The notes beneath the pieces were generated by a model, which did not search any database, was not told the origin of the DNA, and was given only the letters and a program-made list of their open reading frames with translations. A stretch of DNA of 64,000 nucleotides. Origin: Dipylidium caninum (lineage: Eukaryota > Platyhelminthes > Cestoda > Cyclophyllidea > Dipylidiidae). Positions within the stretch are counted from its first letter, which is position 1. Each line of letters opens with the position of its first letter. A program made the translations under genes and the position numbers. Location of the stretch: contig QEYB01001179.1 of the NCBI GenBank assembly GCA_017562135.1, forward strand, positions 655,001 to 719,000. Reading direction: 5' to 3'. This document shows, in pieces, positions 50,130-61,000 of the stretch.

Positions 50130-53100
50130 TTAACATTTCAAAAAAATTATATCTTGAATTCGACACTTTCGCCAATAAGAAAGGGCGGTTTTAGTCGGGG
50201 TGCTACTCACCACCCTCTCATCCTCATCCGAGTAGCCGAAATCGCCCTCCTGTTCCTCCCAATAGGCCCGACTGTAAGGCGATGGTCGTTGACCTTGTGC
50301 TAACCGCTGCTGGGAGGGGAAATTCTCCCGCTGGTGGAAGTGATGGTACCTCGAGGCGCCGCCACCGACGGCCATCAGAGAAGGAGGCGCCTGACGCAGA
50401 TGAGGAGCGGGATGTCCGTGGGACACGGGGTGGTACCCACCCCGGTAGTAGCCTGTGTGCGGAGGCGCCTCCTCATCGAATTCAGCTGCAATCCCGCAAA
50501 GCAGATTCTCCTCAACCAACTGTTAGACGCGTGAATACGTCGGAATGGTAAATTAGGTTTTCGTCGCCTCGGTGAATGGAGCATGGCAGTACCACCTTTT
50601 TAAACCCGTCTCCAAGTCAGTTCTTGTACATTTTCTTACATCCAAAGTATCAGAGAGGAGAATTCAAGAATCGTGTACACGCTCTTCGCAATCACGCCGA
50701 AATTAGAGTGATTTGCGATGTATTTGGGACAAAGGAACGCATCAGAAGCAAAATCTATTCCGACTTACATGAATTCAAGAACTCCTCCTCTTCCTCTTCT
50801 TCCTCATCCCCAGGATTCTTCGCATTCTGCTCCCCGTCCAAGTCCATCGCCTCCTCTTCTTCCTCCTCTTCTTCCTCCTCCTCTACCGGCATTCCATCGC
50901 CTCGAAGCCCCGGACCTTCCTCTTCCCATTTGTCCTCGTATTCACGCCTGCGGTATTGTTTATGCCGACTTGACGGAGTCCGCCCACGAAGCGGCATTGG
51001 TTCAACCGTCTCCGAAGCGTCGTCCGACGTGGGTGAGAGCAGACTAACGCGGTCTTCCGGGGTCGGAGAGCGTGGCTTGTCTGTCAAGGAGACACCCGTC
51101 GTGTTTCCCACCTGTCCGCTGATTCCGAGGACACGTTCCGCCTTGGCAGTATTGCCAATGGCCGGATGGCTGGCGCGCCAGTAGGCTTCCAGATATTCAG
51201 CAAGGTGCTCGCACGCGTCCTGAAGTTGATTTTCCTCCAGAATCACGTCGAACTGGTCCTACAAGATGAGGCTTTCTCAACCCAAAGGATAGCCAGCATG
51301 ATAGGTGATGCAGATAATCGTAGATTACTCGGTATCATGACCACTTGAACAGAAAATAAGGAATATTTGCCAGACAAGCGCTCGCTCCCATTCCTAGCCG
51401 ACGACGATCTCTGCTTCAGCTGAAAGTTAAGCCCATCAAATAGTCACGCAAATTAACAGACCGGTGAGGTTACGCATGATTGGATTTTCGGACATTGGTG
51501 CAGAATGAAAGGGAAATAATTCAGTCGCAGTTTTTCGTTTAAATAAGCATTCTCACCACTCGAGATAAAGATTGATGTTGAACGGAAAATAAAACTTAAC
51601 ATAAAATGGCGCTCGGGACAGAACACACGGGTATTTCACTGACAGTGGTCTCGGAGGAAGGGAGACGTGCAGGACCACTGGCCCCTGTAAAAAGCTACGG
51701 CTTCCGCGAAGTCAGAGCTGAGCCGAAAAGGTGACAGGTCGCCGGGCGTGAGGCGAAATGTCACATTTTTTGGGGACCCGAATCCCATATGCTGCATAGT
51801 TTACAAGTGATCAGTTTATATTACAAGCACTTATGGTTGACGAAATAAATTAAATGCAGTAAAACAAGGGGTTAATAAGAATTAACTGAATAAATGTAAA
51901 TAATATCAATAAAAAAATCAGAAGTTGATGCAGAACCATCAATCTACTAGCGGACGCGTGAATAGAGGTATTAGAGTTTTGATATGAGGAGATAGCGAAG
52001 ACCATAAGAGGAAGTGGATAAAGTAAAAGTGTGACACTAATATTCCGACCTTGTGAAGGCGAAAGCGGAGAAAGCTTATTGACCTGCCATGGAGGAAGCC
52101 CTGCCGTAGCCGGTTTTTAAAGGATGTATCCCAGTAATTCGAGGCTGTTATGATAAAACTTCCTTCGGACAGGAAGTAAATGGGTAGAGGTATTAAAATG
52201 ACGCAACCAAGCCATCATCAACATCAAAGGCTACCCAATGAGGAATTTATGAATCGATGCACCCAGGAAGCGAGAATTTACAGATAGTGACCATTAAAAA
52301 TGTTACAGTTGGTGGCAAAGGGTAACTCGATTCCAGATAAACCCTGGAAAAGAAATTAGAAGGAGTGCAAATAAAATAGACAAGCTTTTCTGGCAATTAA
52401 AAATAAGAATTGTCGGATGAAATAGGTTTCGTTTAACTTAAATAAAACCCATTAAAACGTGGGAGCGAATGACAACTACGTATGAGAATACGCAATGCAA
52501 AGCTGTCAAGAAAAGTTGGGGGAGTTTGTTAAACTTAATTTGCAAAAAAAAACAGAGGAAATTGTAGTTACTAATAATGCAGCCAATAAGCAAATTGGAT
52601 CAATAAACGCTTCCTTAGTTTTGATTGGCTTGTGACGGCGAACCAATAAGCGACAGGATTTTCAAAAGGCATCCAATAACAACAGAAATTGAAGGCTCGA
52701 ATGGGCCAATAGACAAACAAGGACACGTACATTGGTGCACTGTAATAATTTCTCAGCTGCCACCATCTGGACATTCATATTACGTGACTGAGATTTGCCT
52801 CGAGTCTTGATGAGGCGCTGAAGGACCTTAGTGGAGGAAACCTTGACGTAGACGTTCACCGGCGCTAAGGACGTCTTTGCCAGCTGGCTGGGATGATTGA
52901 TGGTATCACAGTCGAGCACTACCAGTTGTTGTGTGCGTGCCAAGTCGAAGATGCGTTCGATCTCTTGTTGGACCTCTGAAATTGGGACGACATCAGTTAT
53001 TGCAAAAACAGAAATGAATGAGTGAAGTCACCAATGGGACTGCGTGCAGATTAAAAAGAGAGACGAAATCTGATGGATAGCAGTTAACCAGTTATGGATG

Positions 53101-55988
53101 AATGAATATCGACGGAGATTCAAGGAGCACTAGGACCCAGGTGGGACACTAACAGCATCCAAGATTAGTTACCCAAGGTTGAATGTGAAAGCAACCACCA
53201 ATAAAAGTATGTAATAGTTAGTGAATTTAAATGTTGACTCCTAACGTAGCACTTGAGGAGGTAGTTAATTTTGTCGTGCATCCGATTACTGATAATTTCT
53301 TAATACTCAACATGTGGGATCGGCTATACTTGTAATTATTCGATGAAACTGGTGGAAAGGCCTCAGGAAGATGCAGCCAAGGCGGGAAGGAGGCATAAAG
53401 CGAGACGGTCTGACGGTAAAACACATTAAAGTCCGAGAGAAGCGACTGAAGCCGTGACCAAAAGTGCGGCGAAAGGCTGCTTTAGAAACCTCTCATTAAA
53501 GGATTACCATGCGCCTACGCTTGTAACAACATACACTACTTCATCATACAATAGCGGTTATGCGAGAGAAGATGAAATTACCAAAATTCTACTAACCAAA
53601 CGACTGATTTCGAGTAGATGCCTTATCCATGATGGCACGTCTGGTTGGGTTGTTGAGCAGCGAACGTTTGGCCAGGGAGATATCTGCTGTCACACGTGTA
53701 ATAATGATCCTACAAGGAGGAGAGAACTGCCAATATCGGTAGATGAGATATTTTGGTGTATTCCCTAGGCATAAGTTTAGATAATCCAACAAACAAAGTC
53801 TGTTGACAAGTTTTATAAGGCTATGCAAAAATATTAATCAAATTTATGTTGCCAGGACAACGTCAGTGATGATTTCTACCGTCCACTATGCATCTCACAG
53901 TCCATACTGCTTTAAACCTGGAAAAACAACCAGCTTTGAGCAGAAGGGCTGCATGTCAAGACAGTGTTTTACTTACAAACTCTATGTACAGGGAACGGCA
54001 CACACCTACTCCCACACTAGCGGGAGTGAGGAGGCGAGGCTTCGCCCTGATAAGCCAATTAGTCGCCGACATAGGCAATCAGCAGGGACAACCGCCGACG
54101 CCAACGAGACGGATTTATCTAAAGGTGAATGTGCTCCACAAGTAGTGTCCCCAAACCAAGTAAAAACCCAGTATGCCGCGTTGATAGTCAAGTTGAAAAC
54201 TGCATGTGGACAATGGAAAATGTACAAACAACTAACCTGCCCTCAAAACGATGCTTCAAGAAGTCAAAAAGGGCTTTTTGCATCATATCAGTGACTTCAT
54301 ATCCCTTCAAGGAGGGGCCAATGAGGACGACAGGTCGCATTGTCGGCACAACTTCATACGGTGGGATGTTATCTGTCTGGAAGGAAAAAGGAGAAAGGGA
54401 AGAGATTGCTTTCCATCCCCTCGAGTTACGAGATAGGAGAGGAGAGCGAAGGTACCTTCTTAAAGAAGGCCTTCCTACCGGCCTTCGTATTGCCAATGTT
54501 TTTCCCGCGTGACGTCTGCTCATTTTCGTCTCCACGACCCTCACCGTCGGTGTCACCTTCGAGAGGAGATAGAAAAACATATTGGAAAGGGTGCATTATC
54601 AGTCACACAAAAGTACCGTGCCGCAAGAAATCCCGACACTGTTAGTTGAAGATTAATTGTCCAAAAACCGGAAATCAGGAAAAAGCATGATGCGTTAGAC
54701 TTAAAAAGGCGAAAAAGCATTAAAATATTGGTAAGATTAGTATGGATGTGATGTGATACCGGGAGGTGTAGAAGCTCTCGACGCAGAAACGCGTGGAAGT
54801 GAGGCGGAGTCAAAGTTTCCTTTACTGAAAGAGTCAAAAAAAAATACACCTGTTAGGAAACTGGCAAACAACTGGCATACGAACCTAACCGATTTGGAAG
54901 GCCGACTTCGAGTTCGAAGGTATTCCAATGTGGCTGGCGAAGGGATGAAGCCGACATCAGAATTTTCCTTCACCAATCGACCTATCCACCATTCGTTGTT
55001 AAATTTTTCCTTGATATGAAGGAAATCCTTCAGCTAAGAAGGAAATACAAGATAGTTTGAGAAATGGGTCAACAAGCACAAACCCAAGCCTAGCTCAAAA
55101 AATAAGTAATGAAGGGCAAGAGTATGCGACGATACGGAGTTAGGAAATGCAAAATCCTAGATCCTCACGACGAAAATATGAAAAGTGCGTCTGTAAAAGT
55201 GAATTCGCAAACAAAGTCTTAACCAAAGTAAAAAAGTGAAGATTAGGGCAGACTGGAAACTAAGGTAAATGGTAGTATTCGTGAGACTATTCTCCACCTC
55301 TAACTCTGATGAAAATAATTCTGCATAAGTTGTCAAGATCTAGATTTCAAACATAGGAAAAGCGCAAAATTGGGAACTAGTGAAGGGAAAGAGCCAACAA
55401 CCCATCATGGTCAATTCTCTTGAGCAATAATAAGAAAAAGCCGCGTATGTTAGAAAAAGACAAGGAATAGTAGTCGAAAGTAAGATTTTAAATTGAGAGA
55501 CCGGCACCTGAAAGCTGACAACATGTCCGGGCAAGGGGCTATCAACGTAAGCAGAGCCATCAAAACTGACGTTAGTTCGGACAGCAAAGACAACGGAAGA
55601 GACCTGAGAAAAAAGTTTTATCGTCAGTTTTATGGGCAAAAATTGCAGAATAGGGGCAGAGAATGGATTTTGCCTCACTCTAGCCTTCTCTAACTGTTCC
55701 TTTGCAAGGCGTTCCAGTTCTAATCTCTCAGCTTCGGCGTCGAGAGATTTGCTTCCATCGTCGTCATCTTCTTCGCCATCAAAACTCAGTTGAAATGATG
55801 GGACTGAGTGTTCGGAGTCCTTAAGATTAAAAGAGTATTTAATATTCAAAAAAACAAAGAAAGTGTTGACAGATTTCTCGGTAAATCAGATAATCATATC
55901 TAATTACTGTTAACGATACCTGTCGTTCAAAACTGGTGCTTTTGCTGGAATATACACTGTTCGAACGAACACCAATCATTGGTTTCGC
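50130..55988 (-). CDS. voltage-gated calcium channel beta subunit (CavB)
   Basis: Exons, read downward: 55988-55920, 55819-55679, 55603-55508, 55033-54885, 54824-54760, 54556-54456, 54376-54237, 53709-53597, 52975-52731, 51258-50769, 50485-50211 (or to the in-frame stop at 50130). All joins hold phase, giving over 620 residues. Cytoplasmic partner of the Cav alpha-1 pore; it promotes surface expression and sets gating. SH3: [41 protein letters not shown]: serine-rich, ending ASRASTPP. Guanylate-kinase-like domain: [90 protein letters not shown]. Acidic stretches occur before the SH3 domain (GEEDDDDGS) and, strikingly, after the kinase-like domain (runs of 12 and 8 Glu). The start exon is not found. 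A consensus donor (GTG|GTGAGT) at 50210 implies a further 3' exon or alternative ending. Confidence 0.95.
50805..50885 (+). repeat. CTC/TTC trinucleotide runs encoding poly-Glu
   Basis: Mixed CTC and TTC repeats on the plus strand form the two Glu runs of the channel subunit on the minus strand. Alternating GAG and GAA codons suggest the length is partly protected from slippage. Confidence 0.8.
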
Positions 55989-58063
55989 CTAAAAAATATA
56001 GCCTTTAGATATATATATATATACAGTCAACTGATACGCTACGAGACGTAGAAACACTCAAGAGTTGTGCGACAACCGGCTATTTTTACGAAATTGACGT
56101 GTTATGGACGCAAATAGTAAGCTAACAGCATAAGAGACCAACTATAACAAGGGCAGTAAAAGGTAGAAGTGTCATATAAACATGATTCGACGGTTACAGA
56201 AGTTAAGCAAGTTCAAGTATACAATGGTAGTAGTTTTTGAGAGAATCCACTAGAGCAAGAGTACGAGACGAAAAAGCACTCGAAACGGGCCGTGACCTTA
56301 GATTAAAATGACGTTTAGTAGTTAATTTAAACATTGGATAAATTTTTTTAAGTTAATCAGGGTCTGCATAAACATTAAACATTCTGTGTAATTATACAAA
56401 CCTAATTATAAAAGCAGAAATTTTCTAGTTTATGAATCCATGTATCGTGTTTTTTTGAACTTTGTTTTGCTTTGTCGGCCTAAGTTCACTTTGGCGTTCT
56501 CGCACGCCGGGGTGGTGTAACGTAAAATGATATTTGCTTTTTGACACTATTAAGTAATCCTCTCTTATCATGATCTTTAACGATGGTCTGCTAATGAATT
56601 TGCAATATATTTTCCGATAATATCTGCAAATGAACAAGCAATCCCTAAGTGCTTGAACTAAAATTGATTTCCCTGGTGTAATTGTAGGGTCCCACAACCC
56701 TCAACTCTTTCCCTATCTCTTTGTTATCCACCATATCAATAAACTTATTATTTATAAAATCGTGACAACTTGGGGTATGCATTTCCCATGTTGTCTGTCT
56801 AGGTCTCCTTTATACCTCAAATCTACCCCATATTTATCCTTTTTCCCGTTTAGTAACTATTTCTTAACCTATGTGACTATTTACAACATACACCACGTTA
56901 CCTTTTGAAAGGGAAGTGCATAGTCTATTTGAAAACTACTGGTTTTTACCGTATGAGTTCTCACTACCGTTATATTAGTGCTTTTTTTCTAATCAATGAG
57001 CAGGCGATTATAACGAATGGTGCAATTCACGGCTCAATGCCAACTCTGCATCGAATATTCTTGCTGACTGTGGTTTAGTACTCAGGCAATACAAAATTCC
57101 ACAGACCACTCTTGTCACATCGTTCTTATCCAATTGCACTGCAACATTTGCGCCAAAATATCCTGTTTGGATTAATCTTCATACGTAAATCTATTTGGCA
57201 GGTTCAGGAACTGCATTTTCTCTCCCCTCACGAGACATTCATATGAGTTCCAGGTGTGATGCAAGCATAAAACACCCTAGGGTGTTTTGTATCCTTAGAT
57301 GCAATAATTCATCGCTCAGTGAGGTATTGTTTTTCGAAGCGTTTACCAAAAATTTATCTGTCATCATGTAAACACTATAGTTAATTCGATTACTCCCCAT
57401 ATTTCCACCGTAAATCGCAATGTTTTTGCAGTGAATTTTGGTAAACTGAATAGAACTTGGGTCAAATTTTTGCATGCATACCCTGCCGCCATTGCTTTAT
57501 GGTTAGCCAGAAGGACTTCCGAAGTGCAACATGGTCAATGGCCTTAAGGTAGTAAATAAGACAATATGACAGTCGCAGCCATATGGCATGACAAGTGACG
57601 CCGATAATCGAGAAGAGTTCAGAAACCGAGAAAAAGGCTCTTTACTCCGTTCTCCAATGCGGAAAAATCCATTTCTTTAGTCTACTCTAGAGTGATTTGA
57701 AGATCTGAGGTGTTGGAGAGTTTGAAGCAGGCGAGAGAGTCGTTTAAAGATCGGAGGTTAGACAAAACCACACATTAACTGGTGGTACTTTGATGTCGTC
57801 TGCCAACAATTCTTCACCCCTCGGTGTGCATTCATGCAAACACACACACACACGAAGTGAGGCGAGGTGGGGCGAGGAGGCGAGTGTGTGCACTCAGCTC
57901 GTGGAATGAGAGCCAATGCGGGGCGACGATGAGGTGAGTTGTGGAGCGTACGCAGCCGCAGGCGCGATCGCCGTCAGCTAAATCCGCCGTCGGTGTAGTT
58001 GCAGTCAGTCGGGTGCTGCTCCTCGTCGTTGGAACTTCCACTTTCCTCTCCTCCAACCACAAA
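55989..58063. other. divergent region between channel subunit and calpain
   Basis: About 2 kb, AT-rich on the left with a short TA repeat at 56009-56022, and GC-rich from 57.83 kb with a CA run at 57838-57852. It must hold the missing start exon(s) of the channel subunit and the promoters of both divergent genes. A minus-strand stretch around 57.2-57.6 kb faintly resembles reverse transcriptase but is broken by stops. Confidence 0.4.
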
Positions 58064-61000
58064 ATGGGCGTTAAGATTGTAAGTCCCCCAGCGCAACTTC
58101 CCCCGCGCAACCCCCCCCCCCGCGGGGCCCCCTGCCTTTTCGACATTGCCAATTGAAATGACAGTGCATTCATGTCTGTTCACTTCCAAACGCTTTTATC
58201 AAACGCTATTTTTACAAAATTATGACTTCGAAAGAGTCCTACACACACGCAATTGATATTCCCGCAAAGTCGAAATTTTTTGGTTAAAATGTAGCAAAAT
58301 ACAGCGAACATTTTAATTGTTTTATCGTAATGACTTACGTTAATGCAACATTATAGTGTAATGATGGAAAAAATATTTGCATATATAACAAACGAAAATA
58401 TTGCCTTTGCAAAAGAAGATACTCTTTCCCACAAAATGAGTAAATATTAGGAGATATTCGGTGACTTTGTTCATTTAATTGATCTTAGAAGATGCTCCTC
58501 CAAATTAAAAAGTGAATGTGTATGAAGGTTGCCGCGACTAAACTAATTTTGCATTACGTAAAACTTTCTTCGCCAAGGTTTACGACCCCGACGGGTCTGC
58601 GGGACGAGTTCCCAATAAGGAGGTAAAAAACAGGAGCCTCGTCAACGGCAAAGTCATCAACGTCAAAAGAGGTTCTTCCTGATGATTACAGTAAGAGCCG
58701 CAAACACAACAAAATTAGATTTTTTTACTTCCCTTTTAAACCGACGCGCCCTCTGAATCGTTTAAATATTAATTAATCGACGGAAATTTGCATTTAACGC
58801 CTGTAAATGTTAATTCTCAATCATCCCGTCACATTTGTTATGTAAGCACCGGTTAATTCAATTAGCCGTGAGATCCGCGCCGGAAGAGAACACTCCTGGA
58901 ACCTCGAGACTCGGAGAGGAATCCCGCCTGCAGCGGAGGACTTGATGAACAGTGGCGATTACGTCGCCAGGCAGGAGCTTTCCACCTTTTGGTGGACGCC
59001 AACTTCCGAACGACCTTCCTGTGTCTGTGTAACCTCGCCAGATAAGCGATAGGCATGAGAAAGTGAAGGTCCCGAAAGCCACAGTTGGCTACTCCCTCAA
59101 TCTGCACTGAATGTGAAAACTCAAATGACTTGTCACGGAGGGTTGGCACAAGGTTTTCAGCCCTCTACGATCCCCGGAATCACCGCAGATGTCAGGTGTC
59201 TGCGGTAGGAAGTGCAAACTTAACAATGGCCACATGGAGAAGTACTTGTGTACTCATGACGTGTCATTTACGACTATCTTGGTGGATTGTTTGAGTCAAA
59301 CAGGCATATGATTGCCTTTCAGCTCTGTTTAGCGACCGCCTACGATGAGACATCAAAATTGTGCCGAATGTCGCAATATGATGTCTTTTCATCCTTTCAC
59401 TCGAGTCTTTTTGGGGCTAGCAATGCCAAAATGACGTGTGAATTGATCTTGTTGAGAGCCTAGGCAGGATGACTTAACCTTTTGTTGTCGTCAAAGGAAA
59501 AACTTAATTCTTTTTGTCCTTTTTCCACTTTCAAGAAAAGCTACTCCAACCACAAGCCGATAGTAAACGACTCAGTGTAAATCCCAACGTGCCGAAGACG
59601 CTGACTCCTAAAGGTTATACCAAGGTGAGCCCTCTCGATTCCCCTCCTCCTACTTATTTGCTTTCAGCGACCTTCTTTTCAGCATTTACTTAATTAAAAA
59701 TAAGTAGTACGCGAAGTTAATGGTGTGCATTTTAGATGCAATTGATGATGAGCATTGCAGAGAAGAAGTACGGAAATATAGTGAGGAAGCTGAAGGGGAC
59801 CGGCGGCCTCTGGGAGGATCCGGAATTCCCCTTGCCGAAGGTAATTGGGAATGTGGAGAATTTGCCGCGAATCGAGTGGAAACGACCCAAGGTAAGCACA
59901 TGTGCGCACCGGTCGCTCTAACCAACCTCTTGGCAGGAAATAAGCCCCAGAGCCGAGTTTATTGTGGGCGGAGCCGAACGATCGGACGTCGATCAAGGCC
60001 GACTTGGTGAGTTGCAGCGCCTTTCATCCTGACAGTCTCCTTCGTCTTTTCCCTTCTCCTCCGAAATACCACATGATCATCGACTGAGACATGCTGTCAT
60101 GCGTGGTGGTCAATGAGTCTGCTTGCCGCGGAGCTGTCAGCGCTGTGGTAACTCAATTAGTGTCACCATCAACGTCGCAGCAAGAGTGTGATTCACGTGG
60201 AGACACTCCACTCGTCGCTAGGGCGTGTGAATAGCCCTTTGTGCTGGCAAAACTTATTTTAATTAATGCCACGTCATACTTTAAGTCTGTCAAAATGCGG
60301 GTGAAATGATTGGCTCATCTTTCTCCCTCGTCCAGGCGATTGCTGGCTCCTGGCCGTCATCTCCTCCATGACCAACATCCCCGAACTCTTCAACCACATT
60401 GTTCCCAAAGGTCAGCTGATTCAGAGCGAAGACTACGTGGGAGTCTTCAGATTCCGCTTCTGGCGATTTGGTCAGTGGATTGAAGTCCTCGTGGACGATC
60501 GTATTCCGGTGGTGGCTGGAACCAACCAGATGGTCTTCATGCACTCCAACAGGTCGGACGAATTCTGGTCGGCGTTGATGGAGAAGGCCTACGCCAAGTG
60601 CGTTGCCATAGCCATACACACAACACCCTCCCGCGTAGACAAATCTTACTTTGCCACGTGGATGCGCTTGATTGTTCTAAAAGTGTAGCCCGGGCGGGAA
60701 AGGCGGAGGAGGGAGGGGAAAGCAGGTGTCCCGTTGTCTTCTTTCTCCCTCCCATCATCCCCCCTGAAGAAGGCCATTTGATGGGACGAGACGGCGCTGA
60801 CTGAAGCATCCCCTGAAGTGTTGGCCATCACTTCCGCCTTTTGGTCGTTTTGACCAAAGGTTTTCCCTTGCTCCGCCCCCCACCGCCCCTCTCCACCCTT
60901 CCCAGCCCACTGCTGGCAGTCGTACTGCTCAACTTTCGAAAAAGGGAAATGTTTGACGACTGAAGCTCTCACAAGTGGAGCAGAGGGGCCAAGTAGTTGT

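Noticed and set aside
54825..54889. Continuous open frame across this stretch of the channel subunit, implying a hydrophobic insert in the HOOK region
   Set aside because: A 60-nt intron (AG|GTTCGT..TTTCAG) removes it and keeps the frame, giving the expected Ser-rich HOOK; the insert would be an odd [10 protein letters not shown] segment.
57239..57560. Faint reverse-transcriptase-like reading on the minus strand (AIDHVALRK, later a TDKFLVNASKN segment)
   Set aside because: Stops interrupt it, spacing between the supposed blocks is wrong for non-LTR polymerases, and no other element parts are visible.
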